Positions 32,752 through 44,253 of a stretch of 64,000 bases of DNA are shown in pieces. The notes beneath the pieces are model-generated. The model searched no databases. It saw only the letters and a list, made by a program, of their open reading frames with translations, and was not told the origin of the DNA. How positions within the stretch are numbered: position 1 is the stretch's first letter; every line of letters starts with the position of its first letter. Source of the stretch: Orobanche coerulescens (lineage: Eukaryota > Streptophyta > Magnoliopsida > Lamiales > Orobanchaceae); the NCBI GenBank assembly GCA_033398695.1, contig CM065818.1, positions 79,914,092 to 79,978,091 of the forward strand, in the 5' to 3' direction. Made by a program: the position numbers and the translations under genes.

Positions 32752-33890
32752 TCCCCTCCCCCTTTGAAAGGAATTGACCTCAATTCAGTGATTCCCTCGT
32801 CGTCAAGGTAAGAAGATAGATCGCCCACGTTAAAAGTGGCGTGCACCCCATAGTCGCCCGGAAGTTCTACTTTATACGCATTGTTGTTCACCTTTCCCAC
32901 GATTTTGTAAGGCCCCTCGACCCTCGGCATAAGTTTGTTCTTGCGTTTGCTCGAAAATCTCTCTTTTCTTAAGTGTATCCAAACCAAGTCGCCTACTTCG
33001 AATAGTCTCGGTTTTCTGTGATTGTTGGATTTCCGTTTGTATTCATCATTCACCTCTTTGATTCGATCATGTATTTGTCCGTGCAATTTGATCATCGACT
33101 TAAGTTTCGACTCCGCATCTTTGTGTACCAACTCGTCTTTCGGCAATGGAATCAAGTCCAAGGGTATATAAGGATTTAACCCGTAAACGATTTCGAAAGG
33201 AGAATGTGCCGTAGTATGTGTAGGGGATCGGTTATAGGCAAATTCCGCATGAGCAAGCTTCACGTCCCAATCCTTTTGCGTTTTATTCACAAGTCCTCGC
33301 AACAACGTTCCTAATGTTCGATTTGTGACCTCGGTTTGACCATCGGTTTGCGGATGGTGCGAAGTGATAAATAAGAGCTTTATTCCCACTTTCCTCCATA
33401 AAGTAGTCCAAAAATATCTAAGGAATTTCGAATCCCGATCGGACACAATACTCTTCGGTACTCCATGTAAACGAACCACCTCTCGGAAGTATAAGTCGGC
33501 CACGTTGCTTGCGTCGTCGGTTTTGTGGCAAGCCACGAAATGAGCCATCTTTGAGAACCGATCAACAACCACCATAATAGCATCTTTACCTCGTTGAGTA
33601 CGGGGTAAAGCGACGATAAAGTCCATGGATACATCTTCCCACGGTCTTTCTGGAACCGGTAGAGGCATATATGATCCCGGTTTGAATGAACTCTTCGAGA
33701 TGTGACATGTTACACATTTACTTAAAACATTGTAAACGTCTTTTAGCATTTTAGGCCAAAAGAAATGTTCTTTTAGTACTTCCAACATTTTAGCCGTGCC
33801 AAAATGTCCTGCTAAACCACCTCCGTGAGCTTCCCGGACCAATAATTCCCGAACCGCCTGTTTTGGAACACAAAGCCTATTTTCCTTTAA
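32598..33890 (-). pseudogene. Element G1 integrase, ending inside the 3' LTR
   Basis: Integrase inserts the cDNA into the genome. The zinc domain HHCC is intact ([20 protein letters not shown], then CVTCH). The catalytic core keeps its three acidic residues: Asp in [13 protein letters not shown], Asp in [10 protein letters not shown] and Glu in [14 protein letters not shown]. The C-terminal domain reads FEVGDLVWIHLRKERF and LMPRVEGPYKIVGKVNNNAY. The frame then crosses the LTR boundary at 32751 and continues ~50 codons to IIGTGIT and stop at 32598. It is separated from RNase H by one extra A near 33887. The ORF start upstream of [13 protein letters not shown] is a frame artefact. Apart from that shift the domain could be functional. 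Confidence 0.92.
32752..32766 (-). promoter_or_regulatory. Element G1 polypurine tract
   Basis: Minus strand CAAAGGGGGAGGGGA directly before the 3' LTR start. It lies inside the pol reading frame. Confidence 0.85.
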
Positions 33891-34326
33891 ATAGGAAATC
33901 ATCTTGTAACATGAACTCCCCGAACGGACCAGATTTGCAACGAGTAAAAATTTCTCCAAAATCCTCATCATTTTCATAGCATTCCTTCAATATTTCGAAA
34001 CCAAGTAACCGAACCTCCAGAGTAGAAAGTAAGGCATACCTCCTAGATAATGCATCCGCAACGACATTGCTTTTACCGTCTTTGTACTTGGATGAAAAGT
34101 GAAATGATTGTAGGAATTCCACCCACTTGGCATGCCTCGGACTCAGTTTATGTTGCCTGTTAATGTACTTTAATGATTCGTGATCCGAGTGTAGGATAAA
34201 ATGCTTCGTCCGTAAGTAATGACTCCAATGATCAAGGGCCCGTACGATAGCATAGAATTCTTTATCGTAAGTACAATAATTCAACCGAGCTCCGTTCAAC
34301 TTCTCCGAAAAGTAAGCGATAGGTCA
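33888..34326 (-). pseudogene. Element G1 RNase H, C-terminal part and linker
   Basis: This continues the RT/RNase H frame after a single in-frame TGA at 34327, where the relative G2 has an arginine codon; a CpG transition could explain it. It contains [50 protein letters not shown] and [12 protein letters not shown], the complete second half of a Ty3 RNase H. It ends at an early stop caused by an extra A in GGAAAATAGG; the correct continuation is the integrase frame. The rest of the domain looks sound. Confidence 0.9.
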
Positions 34327-36600
34327 TTTACCTTGAATAAGAACCGCTCCAATTCCAACTCCGCTAGCGTCACACTCAACTTCGAATGGTTGAGAAAAAT
34401 CGGGTAGTGTTAGAATCGGTGCTTCGCATAACTTGGCCTTAAACTTCTCGAAAGCTCCTTGGGCAGCCCCGTTCCATACAAATGGTCCTTTTTTTAAACA
34501 CTCCGTTATCGGACTTGATATGGTGCTGAAGTCTCGAATAAACCTCCGGTAAAAAGAAGCAAGTCCGTGAAATGATCTCACTTCCGTCACGGTCGTAGGG
34601 GTCGGCCAAGATTTAATTGCTTCGATTTTTGTTTGTTCAACGGCCACTCCGTCCTTCGAAACGACATAGCCGAGAAAGACTATACTTTCGACTAGGAACG
34701 AACACTTCTCTTTTTTTCCATATAATTTTCGGTCCCTCAAGGTTTCAAAGATTAGCCTTAAGTGCCCGAAATGTTCTTGTAGTGATTGACTATAGATTAG
34801 AATGTCATCCAAATACACAACCACGAACTTCCCCAGAAATGGTTTAAGTACCTCGTTCATCAACCTCATGAAGGTACTAGGCGCATTTGTAAGACCTAAA
34901 GGCATAACGGTCCATTCATATAATCCATTTTTCGTTTTGAAGGCCGTCTTCCACTCGTCACCTTCTCGCATTCGGATTTGATGATATACGCTTCGTAAAT
35001 CAACTTTCGAAAAGATCACCGAACCATGTAGTTCGTCTAACATATCATCAAGTCTCGGGATAGGGAACCGATACTTGACAGTGATATTGTTCACGGCCCG
35101 ACTATTCACACACATCCACCAAGAACCGTCTTTCTTAGGGACAAGTAAGACCGGAACCGCACACGGACTCAAACTCTCCCGGACATATCCGCGGTCCAAA
35201 AGCTCTTCGACTTGTCGTTGTAACTCCTTCGTATCCTCGGGATTACATCTATATGCGGCTTTATTAGGAAGTGGTGCTCCCGGTATAAGATCAATTTGGT
35301 GTTCGATACCGCGAATAGGTGGTAAACCCGACGGTAATTCTTCGGGAAAAACATCCTCAAATTCGCGTAACAACACATCTAGCTCTCCGTCATTTTGTAC
35401 TCCTATGTTCTCGTCCCGTGTCTCTTTAAACATCACCAAGTATACTCGCTCCCCGTCATTAATGGCATGTTCCATATCTCTTTCACTAGCAAGCATGGTA
35501 AGTTTCGGTTTCTCCACTCGACTAAAACTCATCGAACGGATGGCTTGCGGGGACATCAGTTTGAGTACAATCTTCTTTCCTTTGTCTTGTAATTCATATT
35601 CATTACTCTGACATCGATGTAAAACATCTCGGTCGAACATCCATGGTCGTCCCAAAAGCACGTGGCATGCGTCCATCGGGAGTACGTCACATAACACATC
35701 GTCTCCGTATGATCCCATAGTTAAGTTGACCCGTACTTGTCTTGTCACCTTCACCTTGCTTCCATCATCAAGCGAATGTAAAGCATATGGTCTCGGGTGA
35801 GCCATAGTAGTTAGCCCGAGCTTGGTGACCATCTCGTTTGATGCCACATTCGTGCAACTCCCTCCATCTATTATCAAGCTACACCACTTTTCTCCGACTT
35901 TGCATTTGGAATGAAAAATCTGGTCTCTTTGTTCCGTGTCACTTGGAATAATTTTGGTATGTAATGCTCGAAGCACTAAAGCAGTATCATATTCCGGAGC
36001 CTCATAAGTCTCGCAATCTTCATTTTCTTCCTCGACCTCCACGTTAAATACGTCACCAAGGCCTTCCTTCTCGTTCTCGACTAAAAGTTCGTCTCGGACC
36101 GCAAGAGCTTCTCTCAAAGTGACCACCCGTTTATTTGGACATGCATTTTGATAGTGACCAAAGCCTTGACATTTAAAACATCGTACTTTAGCCAAGCTCG
36201 TTTCCTTGGAAACGTGAGGAACCTTTGGTGCTGGGGTAGGGACTTGAAAAGGTGCGGTAGTTTTCGTAGTAGAACTTGAGCCGGCACTTGTATTTCCGAA
36301 TTTGTATGGGAATTCGGGTTTGGTAAACTTCAACTTGTTTTGAGCTTCAATTTTTATGCATAGTCCGCATAAAGTGTCAAAATCTCCGTATGGGTATAAT
36401 TCCACCGTATTTGAAATATTTCGGTTTAGGCCACGTAAGAAACGTGACATTCTTTGTTCTTGATTTTCTTCAAGTTCTCCCATTAAGGCCAAGCCTTCAA
36501 ATTCGTCGATGTATTCTTCCACACTTAGTTTCCCTTGTACGAACTCCGCAATTTTTCGGTATAAGGTTAACCGGTGTGATGTCGGGACATACCTTTTACG
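34324..36600 (-). pseudogene. Element G1 gag C-terminus, protease, RT and RNase H N-terminus
   Basis: A 732-codon open frame. In order: the gag core end (LALMGELEENQEQRMSRFLR), a CCHC knuckle CFKCQGFGHYQNAC at residue ~113, a protease with LIIDGGSCTNVAS (DGG in place of DSG, usual for this clade) and HVLLGRPWMFDRDV, then RT with [30 protein letters not shown] and the catalytic [10 protein letters not shown]. The RNase H start follows ([17 protein letters not shown]). It joins the gag start at 36961 through an A10 run at 36604-36613 that is one base too long. All catalytic residues of RT are present. A few normally invariant residues are changed, for example SVYHQ where the family has SGYHQ. 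Confidence 0.93.
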
Positions 36601-36601
36601 T

Positions 36602-36961
36602 AGTTTTTTTTTTCAAAGAATCCCAAGAACGGATTTTCTCTTTTCCCGCACGAGCTCGTTGTGCTTTCATACCCTCGAACCATAAGGAAGCGCCCTTCCC
36701 TAACTTGAAAATTGCATATTTGCAACGTTTCTCATCGTTAAGGTGTTTGAAATCGAACATACGTTCAATCTTCCTCTCCCACTCCAAGTAAACTTCGGGA
36801 TTAGTACCTCCGACAAATTCCGGAAGTTCATTAACTTTAAATTCGTCCACATGACGTGGTGAATGTGCGTCATATACTCCTCTTCTTGCTTGAAAACGTG
36901 GTTCTTGCATGGTGTGTAGTGCTTCACGTAGTTTCTCCATGAAATCGTCGGAAAAATCCAT
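36602..36961 (-). pseudogene. Element G1 gag, N-terminal part
   Basis: The likely start is the ATG at 36961, about 60 bases after the primer binding site (MDFSDDFMEKLREALHTMQE). The retrotransposon gag core follows: LPEFVGGTNPEVYLEWERKI, ERMFDFKHLNDEKRCKYAIF and GKGASLWFEGMKAQRARAGK, ending IRSWDSLKKK at the A10 run where the frame is lost. The homologous G2 gag is uninterrupted here, so the run is one base too long or a sequencing error. With that base aside, the gag is full length and should form particles. Confidence 0.9.
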
Positions 36962-37020
36962 GATAAGGTAGTTTTGATAAGAAAAATCGCCAAGAGAATT
37001 TCGCCAAGGAAGTAACCTTG

Positions 37021-37033
37021 GGCTCCGATTCCA
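37021..37033 (-). promoter_or_regulatory. Element G1 primer binding site
   Basis: Minus strand TGGAATCGGAGCC, two mismatches from the intact TGGTATCAGAGCC in G2, four bases inside the LTR. Confidence 0.8.
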
Positions 37034-37037
37034 CTTA

Positions 37038-38001
37038 TGATACGAATTACGTATTAAGATGTACGTAAATTCGCCGGAGAATGCAGCGGTTATCTTTATT
37101 TCCTCACAACACTCGTTTTTGTGTAACACTCGTAATATTCAACCGAAAGTAGGGCAATTCGGCTTTGCGAAAACATGAATAAAATGAAAGTAGATTATCA
37201 AACTAGACCTATAGTTTGATAAGACAATCTCTCCTCAAGACCTATTGAGAATTGATTAAATTACAACTCGAAAACGCGTCGAATTATAATCGAAGTGTGC
37301 TGAAAATCATTCAACTAGAATACATAACATGTATTTCGTTTTTGCAAGCTTCAAGATGGTTTATTCAAGGTTGAGGATGAGGCTATTATATAGCCTTTAT
37401 AAATTACTAATAAGTTCAAACAAGATCACAAAAATCTAGCTAAAATACAAGTAAGTAATAAACTAAGTCATCAAGACTTTTGACAAAGATAAAACAATAC
37501 ATGCTTGGCTCTTTCGTTAGTATTTTGGCCGTGGGACACCAAGAAGTAGTGGACAAGATATTTCTCATGTGATATCTTCTTGCAAGTCTTTGATAAGGAT
37601 AGAAAATGAGATCAATATCTTGGTGTCTTCTTCCTTCTTGATTTCGGCCGATTTGGGGAGATGGTGACATGAACTAAATCTTCATCAATCTTGATATGGT
37701 GGACTTTGAACAAAAAGAAAACAAACTTTGAAAGTAGTGGGGACAAAGATCCTTCATGGATCCTTCATCAAATCGGCCGAAATCTTCCCCCTAATATGGC
37801 CGATTTTGTATGCATGAACATGCATACGTATGCATGTTTTGATACGTCTAAGTTATCCCGGTTCCGATTATTAAGATCGTTCCCATTTCCGCGGATGTTT
37901 TCTCACCAAAGTACGTAGGTGCATGTGCATGCAACTTGGTATCGTCACCTACGTCGATTCTTACTTCGCTTACTTCGTTTGGAGATGCCGTAATCGCATC
38001 A
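37038..38001 (-). repeat. Element G1 5' LTR
   Basis: 964 bp, minus-strand TGATGCGATTACGG to CGTAATTCGTATCA. It pairs with 31788-32751. Confidence 0.93.
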
Positions 38002-38484
38002 AACATGAAAACATGTTCCGCCCCCACGGGGTCAGTCATCCAGATAATGAAAATCAAATATATGTATAACATGATATGCATCCAAAGGCAGAATGAAACG
38101 GTACAATGATAATAATAATATGAGATGCTCACAAACCAAGGTAAGAACCGAGCATTCGTGAAACACTATGCCCACGGCATACTATTAATACCTGTTCGAC
38201 AGGTTAGAACATAAGTGCCCAATGGCCAATCATAATCACAGAGTACCACAATGAATTACACGACATGAACCAAACCAGAACTGAAGTAAATATGAATCAC
38301 AATGAATTACGTGAAGATGAACCAAACCAGAACTGAATTAAATATGAATCAGAATGCCCGAAGGCTCCAATGAAATTATCAAGACATCATAAAGACCTGA
38401 AAGTCACTCAGCCGAAGCTGTCAATCAACATAAACACTGAAACCGGAACAGCCCGAAGCTGTAGTTAATGAGGGCTAATAAGAT

Positions 38485-39000
38485 CATAACCACGACCGTG
38501 ACCTACTGAGCTGTAGGTGTCGGGAAGCCAACCGCGAAGGTTCAAGCCCCAAGCTTACCCATAATAAGATCATAAACACGACCGTGACCTACTGAGCTGT
38601 AGGTGTTGGGAAGCCAACCGCGAAGGTTCAAGCCCCAAGCTTACCCATAATAAGATCATAAACACGACCGTGACCTACTGAGATGTAGGTGTTGGGAAGC
38701 CAACCGCGAAGGTTCAAGCCCCAAGATTACCCATAATAAGATCATAAACACGACCGTGACCTACTGAGCTGTAGGTGTTGGGAAGCCAACCGCGAAGATT
38801 CAAGCCCCAAGCTTACCCATAATAAGATCATAAACACGACCGTGACCTACTGAGCTGTAGGTGTTGGGAAGCCAACTGTGAAGGTTCAAGCCCCAAGCTT
38901 ACCCATAATAAGATCATAAACACAACCGTGACCTACTGAGCTGTAGGTGTTGGGAAGCCAACCGCGAAGGTTCAAGCCCCAAGCTTACCCATAATGAGCA
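38485..39000. repeat. 86-bp tandem array, 6 units (C 3' LTR)
   Basis: Units begin at 38485, 38571, 38657, 38743, 38829 and 38915, all exactly 86 bp. Each contains ACCTAC-TGAGCT-GTAGGT, an inverted repeat able to form a 6-bp stem, and CCAACCGCGAAGGTTCAAGC. Confidence 0.95.
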
Positions 39001-39156
39001 CTAGCCGAGACTAGCCTCCAAAATATAATTAATCACAAATGGAAACGCTCCGAAGATTACCGAATTCACGAGAATGATAGCGTGCTGCCTTGAGTCGGCC
39101 AGCACGATAATGATGACTCACGGATGGGCACCGTCCTCGGAGGTCCCAATTCAATA

Positions 39157-39680
39157 TCTCGATTACCTTAGAATGGTTAATCGATAAAAACGACACAATG
39201 GATGGGAACTATCCTCGACAGCCCCAATTCAATACCTCGATTGCCTTAGAATGGCCAACCGATAACAATGATGCAGCAGATGATTCAATACCTCGATTGC
39301 CTTAAAACGGCCAATCGATAACAATGATACAACGAATGATTGAGCACCTCGATTGCCTTAGAACGAACAATTGATAACAATGATACAATGAGTAATTGAG
39401 CACCTCGATTGCCTTAGAACGTCTAATCGATGACAATGATACAATGCATGATTGAACTCCTCAATTTCCTTAGAACGTCCAATCGATAACAATGATACAA
39501 TGAATGATTGAACTCCTCGATTGCCTTAGAATGGCCAATCGATAACAATGATACAATGAATGACTGAGCACCTCGATTGCCGTAGAACGGATAATCGATG
39601 ACAATGATACAATGAATTATTTAACTCCTCGATTGCCTTAAAATGGCTAATTGATAACAATGATACAATGAATGCCTCGA
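39157..39680. repeat. 56-bp tandem array (C 3' LTR)
   Basis: About nine units with core CCTCGATTGCCTTAGAACGG and CAATCGATAACAATGATAC; 39235, 39291, 39347 and 39403 are 56 bp apart. Same family as the array at 20369-20700. Confidence 0.93.
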
Positions 39681-40597
39681 CACCTTTAATCGGCTACCGA
39701 TGACGAAGATGAGAACGAATACGACAATGCCTTCAATTGGCCAATACAACATGAATGATAGGACGCCAACATTAATAACAATGATTACAACAACGTCTTA
39801 GATCGACATAAATATTAACAACAACAACAACAACCGATACATCGATACCGCGAACCAGTGATCGATAATAACATTAACAATGAATATCTCAATGCCTTAC
39901 CGGCCATTAATGAATGATAATAAATATTTGGCATAACTGCCGAAGAGTATCGTATCGAACGATCCCCTAATATCAATGAACTTATGAATAGACTAAATCT
40001 CCGAATGATACAACACATCCATACACATATATGATAACATTAATCTCATTGACTAGTACAAGTATAAAACTTGCCTCAACCAAAGGCGATGAAATCCTTC
40101 CACGAACAACGAGTGGCGTCCTCCGATAAACACAAGTACTCGAACAACCTTGAATGAAATACAATTCATTCAATAACACAATATCAATCGAAATCAACAC
40201 AACGACCGAAAGAAACTCTTTGAGACATTTAATCGAACACTAAATGTTCAAGGTTCCTCAAGAACCTAAGAATCATCAATCGGGTTGAACGAATCGAAGA
40301 TATAGATATACAATCCATAGAACACGATTAATAATGTTTACTAACATAAATCGATTCATCAAATTCAGATGAACAACGAAAATCAAGAAGAAATCTCGAA
40401 AAATCAAATTCTAGGAGATTTCAAGAATTTACCTCGATCCGACGAAGAACAATGATTTGATGTTGATATAATCGATAAGAATCCTCAAAAACGCTTAGAA
40501 ATCGAGTGGATTTGACCAAAAACTCCATTTCCCGATTTTGTCGCCAGCCGCACCCGGGTGAAGAAATGTGAAGAAAATGAGGTTAGGCCAGTCACAG

Positions 40598-40608
40598 CCT
40601 ATATATGG
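40598..40608 (-). promoter_or_regulatory. LTR C TATA box (3' copy)
   Basis: Minus strand CCATATATAGG. The 5' LTR has the same box at 47389-47399. Promoter activity is inferred from position downstream of the palindromes. Confidence 0.6.
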
Positions 40609-40617
40609 CCAACCGGG

Positions 40618-40935
40618 TTACGGCCGTAACCGACAAGGCCTTACGGCCGTAACCGACATTCGTCAAAACCCGCCCAGCGCCTGCCGATCGCTTACGGCCG
40701 TAACCGACAGGGCCTTACGGCCATAACTCGGCACTTACGGTCGTACCCGGCAGGTCCTTACGGCCGTAACCGGCATTCGTCCGAACACTGCCTCGCACCC
40801 CTACGGCCGTAACTGACAGCCCTTACGGCCGTAACCGGCATTCGTTCGAACACTGCCGAGCACGTACGGCCGTAACCAGCACCTTACGGCCGTAACTCGG
40901 CCAGGCCCTGCTCCAAGAAGTGCGGCCGTGACTCG
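40618..40935. repeat. Palindrome array, TTACGGCCGTAA type (C 3' LTR)
   Basis: About ten copies near 40618, 40641, 40692, 40715, 40735, 40758, 40801, 40823, 40864 and 40884, then degenerate ones to 40935. Neighbour spacing is 20-23 bp within pairs. In the element sense the array precedes the TATA box by about 10 bp. Confidence 0.92.
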
Positions 40936-41065
40936 GCCGTGGCCACTCCGACGGCCCGGACGATGGCGAAACCCGAACCTAAATATGAATCGAAGATACG
41001 GTTACGAAGTACTCGCAAAGACGAATCCGAGCGCTAAGAGAACACACGATTCCGACCACCCGAAG

Positions 41066-42461
41066 TGTCGCAGGGCGCTTTCCATATTATTCGGAGTACC
41101 CGGGATTGCCCCGGACTTACAAAGGATTATATTGGATAGTTGCCATGCGACACGAATAAGGTTGGGGACGTGCGACAGTGGTCGGCGTCCGGAGTGTGTC
41201 CGTGCATGAGCAGGACCTCGAGTCGTTGATCAGAGGTCTTTAGGAGAAGAGTTTCGTGAAATGCTTGTAATGGGGAGTTCCTTGGAGTGTTGGGAGAGTC
41301 TCCACCAGGTTTCACAGCTAGACGGTTCCGTTTGAGTAGCGAACGATGCGAAGGATCAAGATGCTGCAGTGTAGTGGCATTGTAGTAGTTTCAGAATATT
41401 GCAGAGGCAATTCCTCACTCCTCGAGTATCGGATGGGGCTGAAACTTTGAGGACATATAGATAATGTCGTAAGCTACTCTACAGTTCAATCTTATAAGGA
41501 TTTGGTGTTTGGATGAGGGAGTTACACTCGATGTGCTTCTTCGGCCGATCAATGTCTAGTGCAATTACAAGGGAATATTTCTATAAGCCTATTATAGGGG
41601 GGACAGTCCTTAGATGGGCAATGGTGGGCAAGCGGCCAGTCTTCCTTGTGCTATCGAGCACCAAGCGTGCAATCTTCCTAGAGGTAAGGGGGCCTCTAGG
41701 GAGCCAACTCTAAGCATTCGAAGTGTGCGAGGAGTTCCCGAGCGAGTTGGAAATCGTTAGGGCGGCGTAGGACCTATGTGGTCTGCGTTGGGATTAAGGT
41801 TGGCATGGAGGCTCTAGTGTGACCGGAGGGATGCCGTCGGCCATATAACACTTCCTCTATGTCGATTGGGCAATCGAGGCACTCATCTAAATCATACGCC
41901 TCGTGAGCTTACTCGTAAGCATTAGCTATCGGTTCTGGCTATGCTGCGGGGGATCGTTGGCTTGTACATGTGGTTACGAGACAACACCACATTGCGGATT
42001 GAAGGTAATATGTCGGTATGCGAAGTAGTCCCAAACATCATGAGGGGTAAATATCTATTGATGGCATGAATCTAAGCCAAGATCTAAATGGTTGTCTATC
42101 TCGGGTGAGGTACTCTCAAGGGCGCCAAGGTACTGCACCTAGGAAGTCCCAAGTGAGTGTCAAGCACGAGGAATTGCACTTCGAGCATGCGAGTGACCCT
42201 TAGTGTAGAGTGCCATTGCGGGTTAAGCTTGAAGGGTATGAGATACTGGACCTTAGTTTGTCGGAGGCAAAGGAAAGGCGGGTGCCTAGCATTTTACGCA
42301 GCACAATGGACCAGTGCATGATATCTCTAATATTGGTATTCTATGAAATCTCGTTGATGGTAGCCGGATGGAGACTCGGAAGTCTCCTAGGCCCACGGGT
42401 GATTCGTGATCCGCTGCACGAATCCGACGGCCTGAACCTCAGTGAGCCGCACTCCGTGACA
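41066..42461. mobile_element. Solo LTR H (1396 bp) with 5-bp TSD
   Basis: Present in the 3' LTR of C but absent from its 5' LTR, where the two flanks are contiguous near 47864. It begins TGTCGCAGGGCGC and ends CACTCCGTGACA, flanked by CGAAG at 41061-41065 and 42462-42466. TG...CA ends with a 5-bp duplication indicate an LTR-type insertion. No retroviral domain is found within. I cannot assign the family or strand. Confidence 0.82.
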
Positions 42462-43169
42462 CGAAGGCTCGAAATTCGACAACGGAAAGTAATTACGAAA
42501 ATGGCCCAAAACGTCCGAAATACACGATACACGATCGGAACACCAAGCCAAAGCTCGCAACATGAATAACAACATTAAATGAACTTACGAGAAACTCGAA
42601 ACAATAGTTTCGGACGAGATTCGCAAGAATCGAACTTAAGTGCGGAAAAGCCGTTTAAGAACATGGAACTCAACAAAACGATACCGAAACGAACTCGGAT
42701 GACAAAAAGTGCAGAATTAAATATTCTCGGAATGATGAAATAGTCACAACGGAGTCTCTAAGATGGACTTCCGCGAAAAAAGAAAATTACCGGAAAAATC
42801 CAAATTGCAGATATTACATACTACCCCCCTTAAAAGAAGTTTCGTCCCGAAACTTAAAACAAGTAGGGAGAAGCAATATCCCTCCAGGAAAAATCAACGA
42901 GATATACACGAACAAGAATGATTACAATGAATGATAATGAATCGAAATCCAACAAGGATCAAGAATGACTCACCGGGGTGAAATGATAACGTAATGAGTG
43001 ATAGGTCAAATGAAAGGATTGGAACCATTGTTCCCCGTGAAGTGAATGATTAGTTGATAATTATAAGTCTCAACGTGATTGATATATGATGAATGACTTA
43101 TATGAATGAATGAACGACAAATGAAATGAATGATTATCCTATTACCGAGCAAGAATTAACTTGTTCAAA

Positions 43170-43340
43170 ACCGGTGATGAATGTCCTATTGTATCACAGT
43201 TAAAGCAAACAACAGTCGAACTCGTCGTCTGAGATGAAGATGCTCTCCCAGCACGAAGACGACTAGAAAACGATCTCTTGGACATCGGAGTCCGATGTCC
43301 CTCTGACAGCTCTTCCCATACCGAGGCAGGAAAGTCACGT
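43170..43340 (-). pseudogene. Element C gag remnant with half zinc knuckle
   Basis: In one minus-strand frame it reads DFPASVWEELSEGHRTPMSK, RSFSSRLRAGRASSSQ and then CFNCDTIGHS. This is the start of a CCHC knuckle (CX2CX4H); the last cysteine is absent (HSSPVLNK). It is preceded by Ser/Arg-rich sequence, as in the gag tail of elements B and D. No capsid core remains around it. The remnant is the only coding trace in element C and shows that it descends from a gag-bearing Ty3 element. Confidence 0.6.
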
Positions 43341-43599
43341 GATAATTACAGATCTCGTATGAAGATCGCATTATGATTATGAGACGGAATCATAACAATG
43401 ATCACGCTCTAACACAATGAATGCATTAATAATGCAATGAAATGATCGTCGACATGACGCCGGAATATGATAAGATCGCATGAAAGATCAAGTGAGGTAA
43501 CATGATTATCTAATGAAATTCCTGAAATGATTACCTTGAACAAGTTAACAAGGTTGAAAATTCGATCCATAAGATCAACAACTGAACCGTGAGATGGAC

Positions 43600-43855
43600 T
43601 GGATGATTAATGAATTAACTGAACAATGAGATTGACTGAGTGATGAATGAATTAACTGAATAATGAGATTGACTGAGTGATGAATGAATTAACTGAACAA
43701 TGAGATTAACTGAGTGGTGAATGAATTAACTGAACGATGAGATTGACTGAGTGATAAATGAACTAACTGAACGATGAGATTGACTGAGTGATGAATGAAT
43801 TAACTGAACAATGAGATTAATTGAGTGGTGAATGAATTAACATGATCGACAAGAT
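43600..43855. repeat. 37-bp tandem array in element C leader
   Basis: About six to seven units containing AACTGAACAATGAGATTGAC and GAGTGATGAATG, starting near 43621, 43658, 43695, 43732, 43769 and 43806 (37-bp period). Confidence 0.92.
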
Positions 43856-44242
43856 CAAAATGATGATTGAGGATTATTAACTGATGAATGAGTTGATCCT
43901 TAACGCTTACACAGGTCACACGTGCTCCAAAACAATTAGTCATGAATCAATCATAACAATAATATCACATATAGGTTTCAACAAAGCATGTATAATTAAT
44001 GACATAATGAATGTATGAACATAAAGAGAATCAAGTCCTTACACAGGTCATACGAAGCTTTGAGGTCTCACGATACTAGTCTTCACTGACGACGACTCGA
44101 TGAATGAATGACTCGTGCAGTCGTACTAATATTACGACTCACAAAACCCGACTGACTAGATTGTCATAACCTGACAGTCCCACTACTACCGCATCGGTAA
44201 AGCCACATAACTCACATATCAGGGTATCTCACAACCCAAAAT

Positions 44243-44253
44243 CTCTGATACCA
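44243..44253 (-). promoter_or_regulatory. Element C primer binding site
   Basis: Minus strand TGGTATCAGAG, five bases after the LTR end TGTTACA. It is the initiator-Met tRNA type. Confidence 0.85.

Larger units (their letters stand above)
31788..38001 (-). mobile_element. Element G1: complete CRM-like Ty3 element with 5-bp TSD
   Basis: LTRs of 964 bp each (31788-32751 and 37038-38001) with TG...CA ends, flanked by AACAT at 31783-31787 and 38002-38006. PBS and polypurine tract are present. Gag and pol are nearly complete, broken by two one-base A-run expansions and one stop. The LTRs differ at only about ten positions by eye, so the insertion is recent. The integrase C-terminal style (RKERFSSKRKNKLMPR, NAYKVELPGDYGV) and a pol frame entering the 3' LTR fit the CRM clade of chromoviruses, some of which target centromeres; the clade call is inference. 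Confidence 0.92.
31419..42818 (-). repeat. Element C 3' LTR (interrupted by G1 and H)
   Basis: It is continuous with 44259-48232 in sequence order: 31419-31787, then 38007-41065, then 42467-42818. On the minus strand it starts TGTAATATCTGCAATTTGG at 42818 and ends at TGTAACA-like sequence at 31419. Tandem arrays (86 bp and 56 bp), the palindromes and the TATA box are described separately. Confidence 0.92.

Noticed and set aside
40928..42569. Several ORFs of 60-120 codons around solo LTR H
   Set aside because: They overlap on both strands, show no known motif and lie within LTR sequence.
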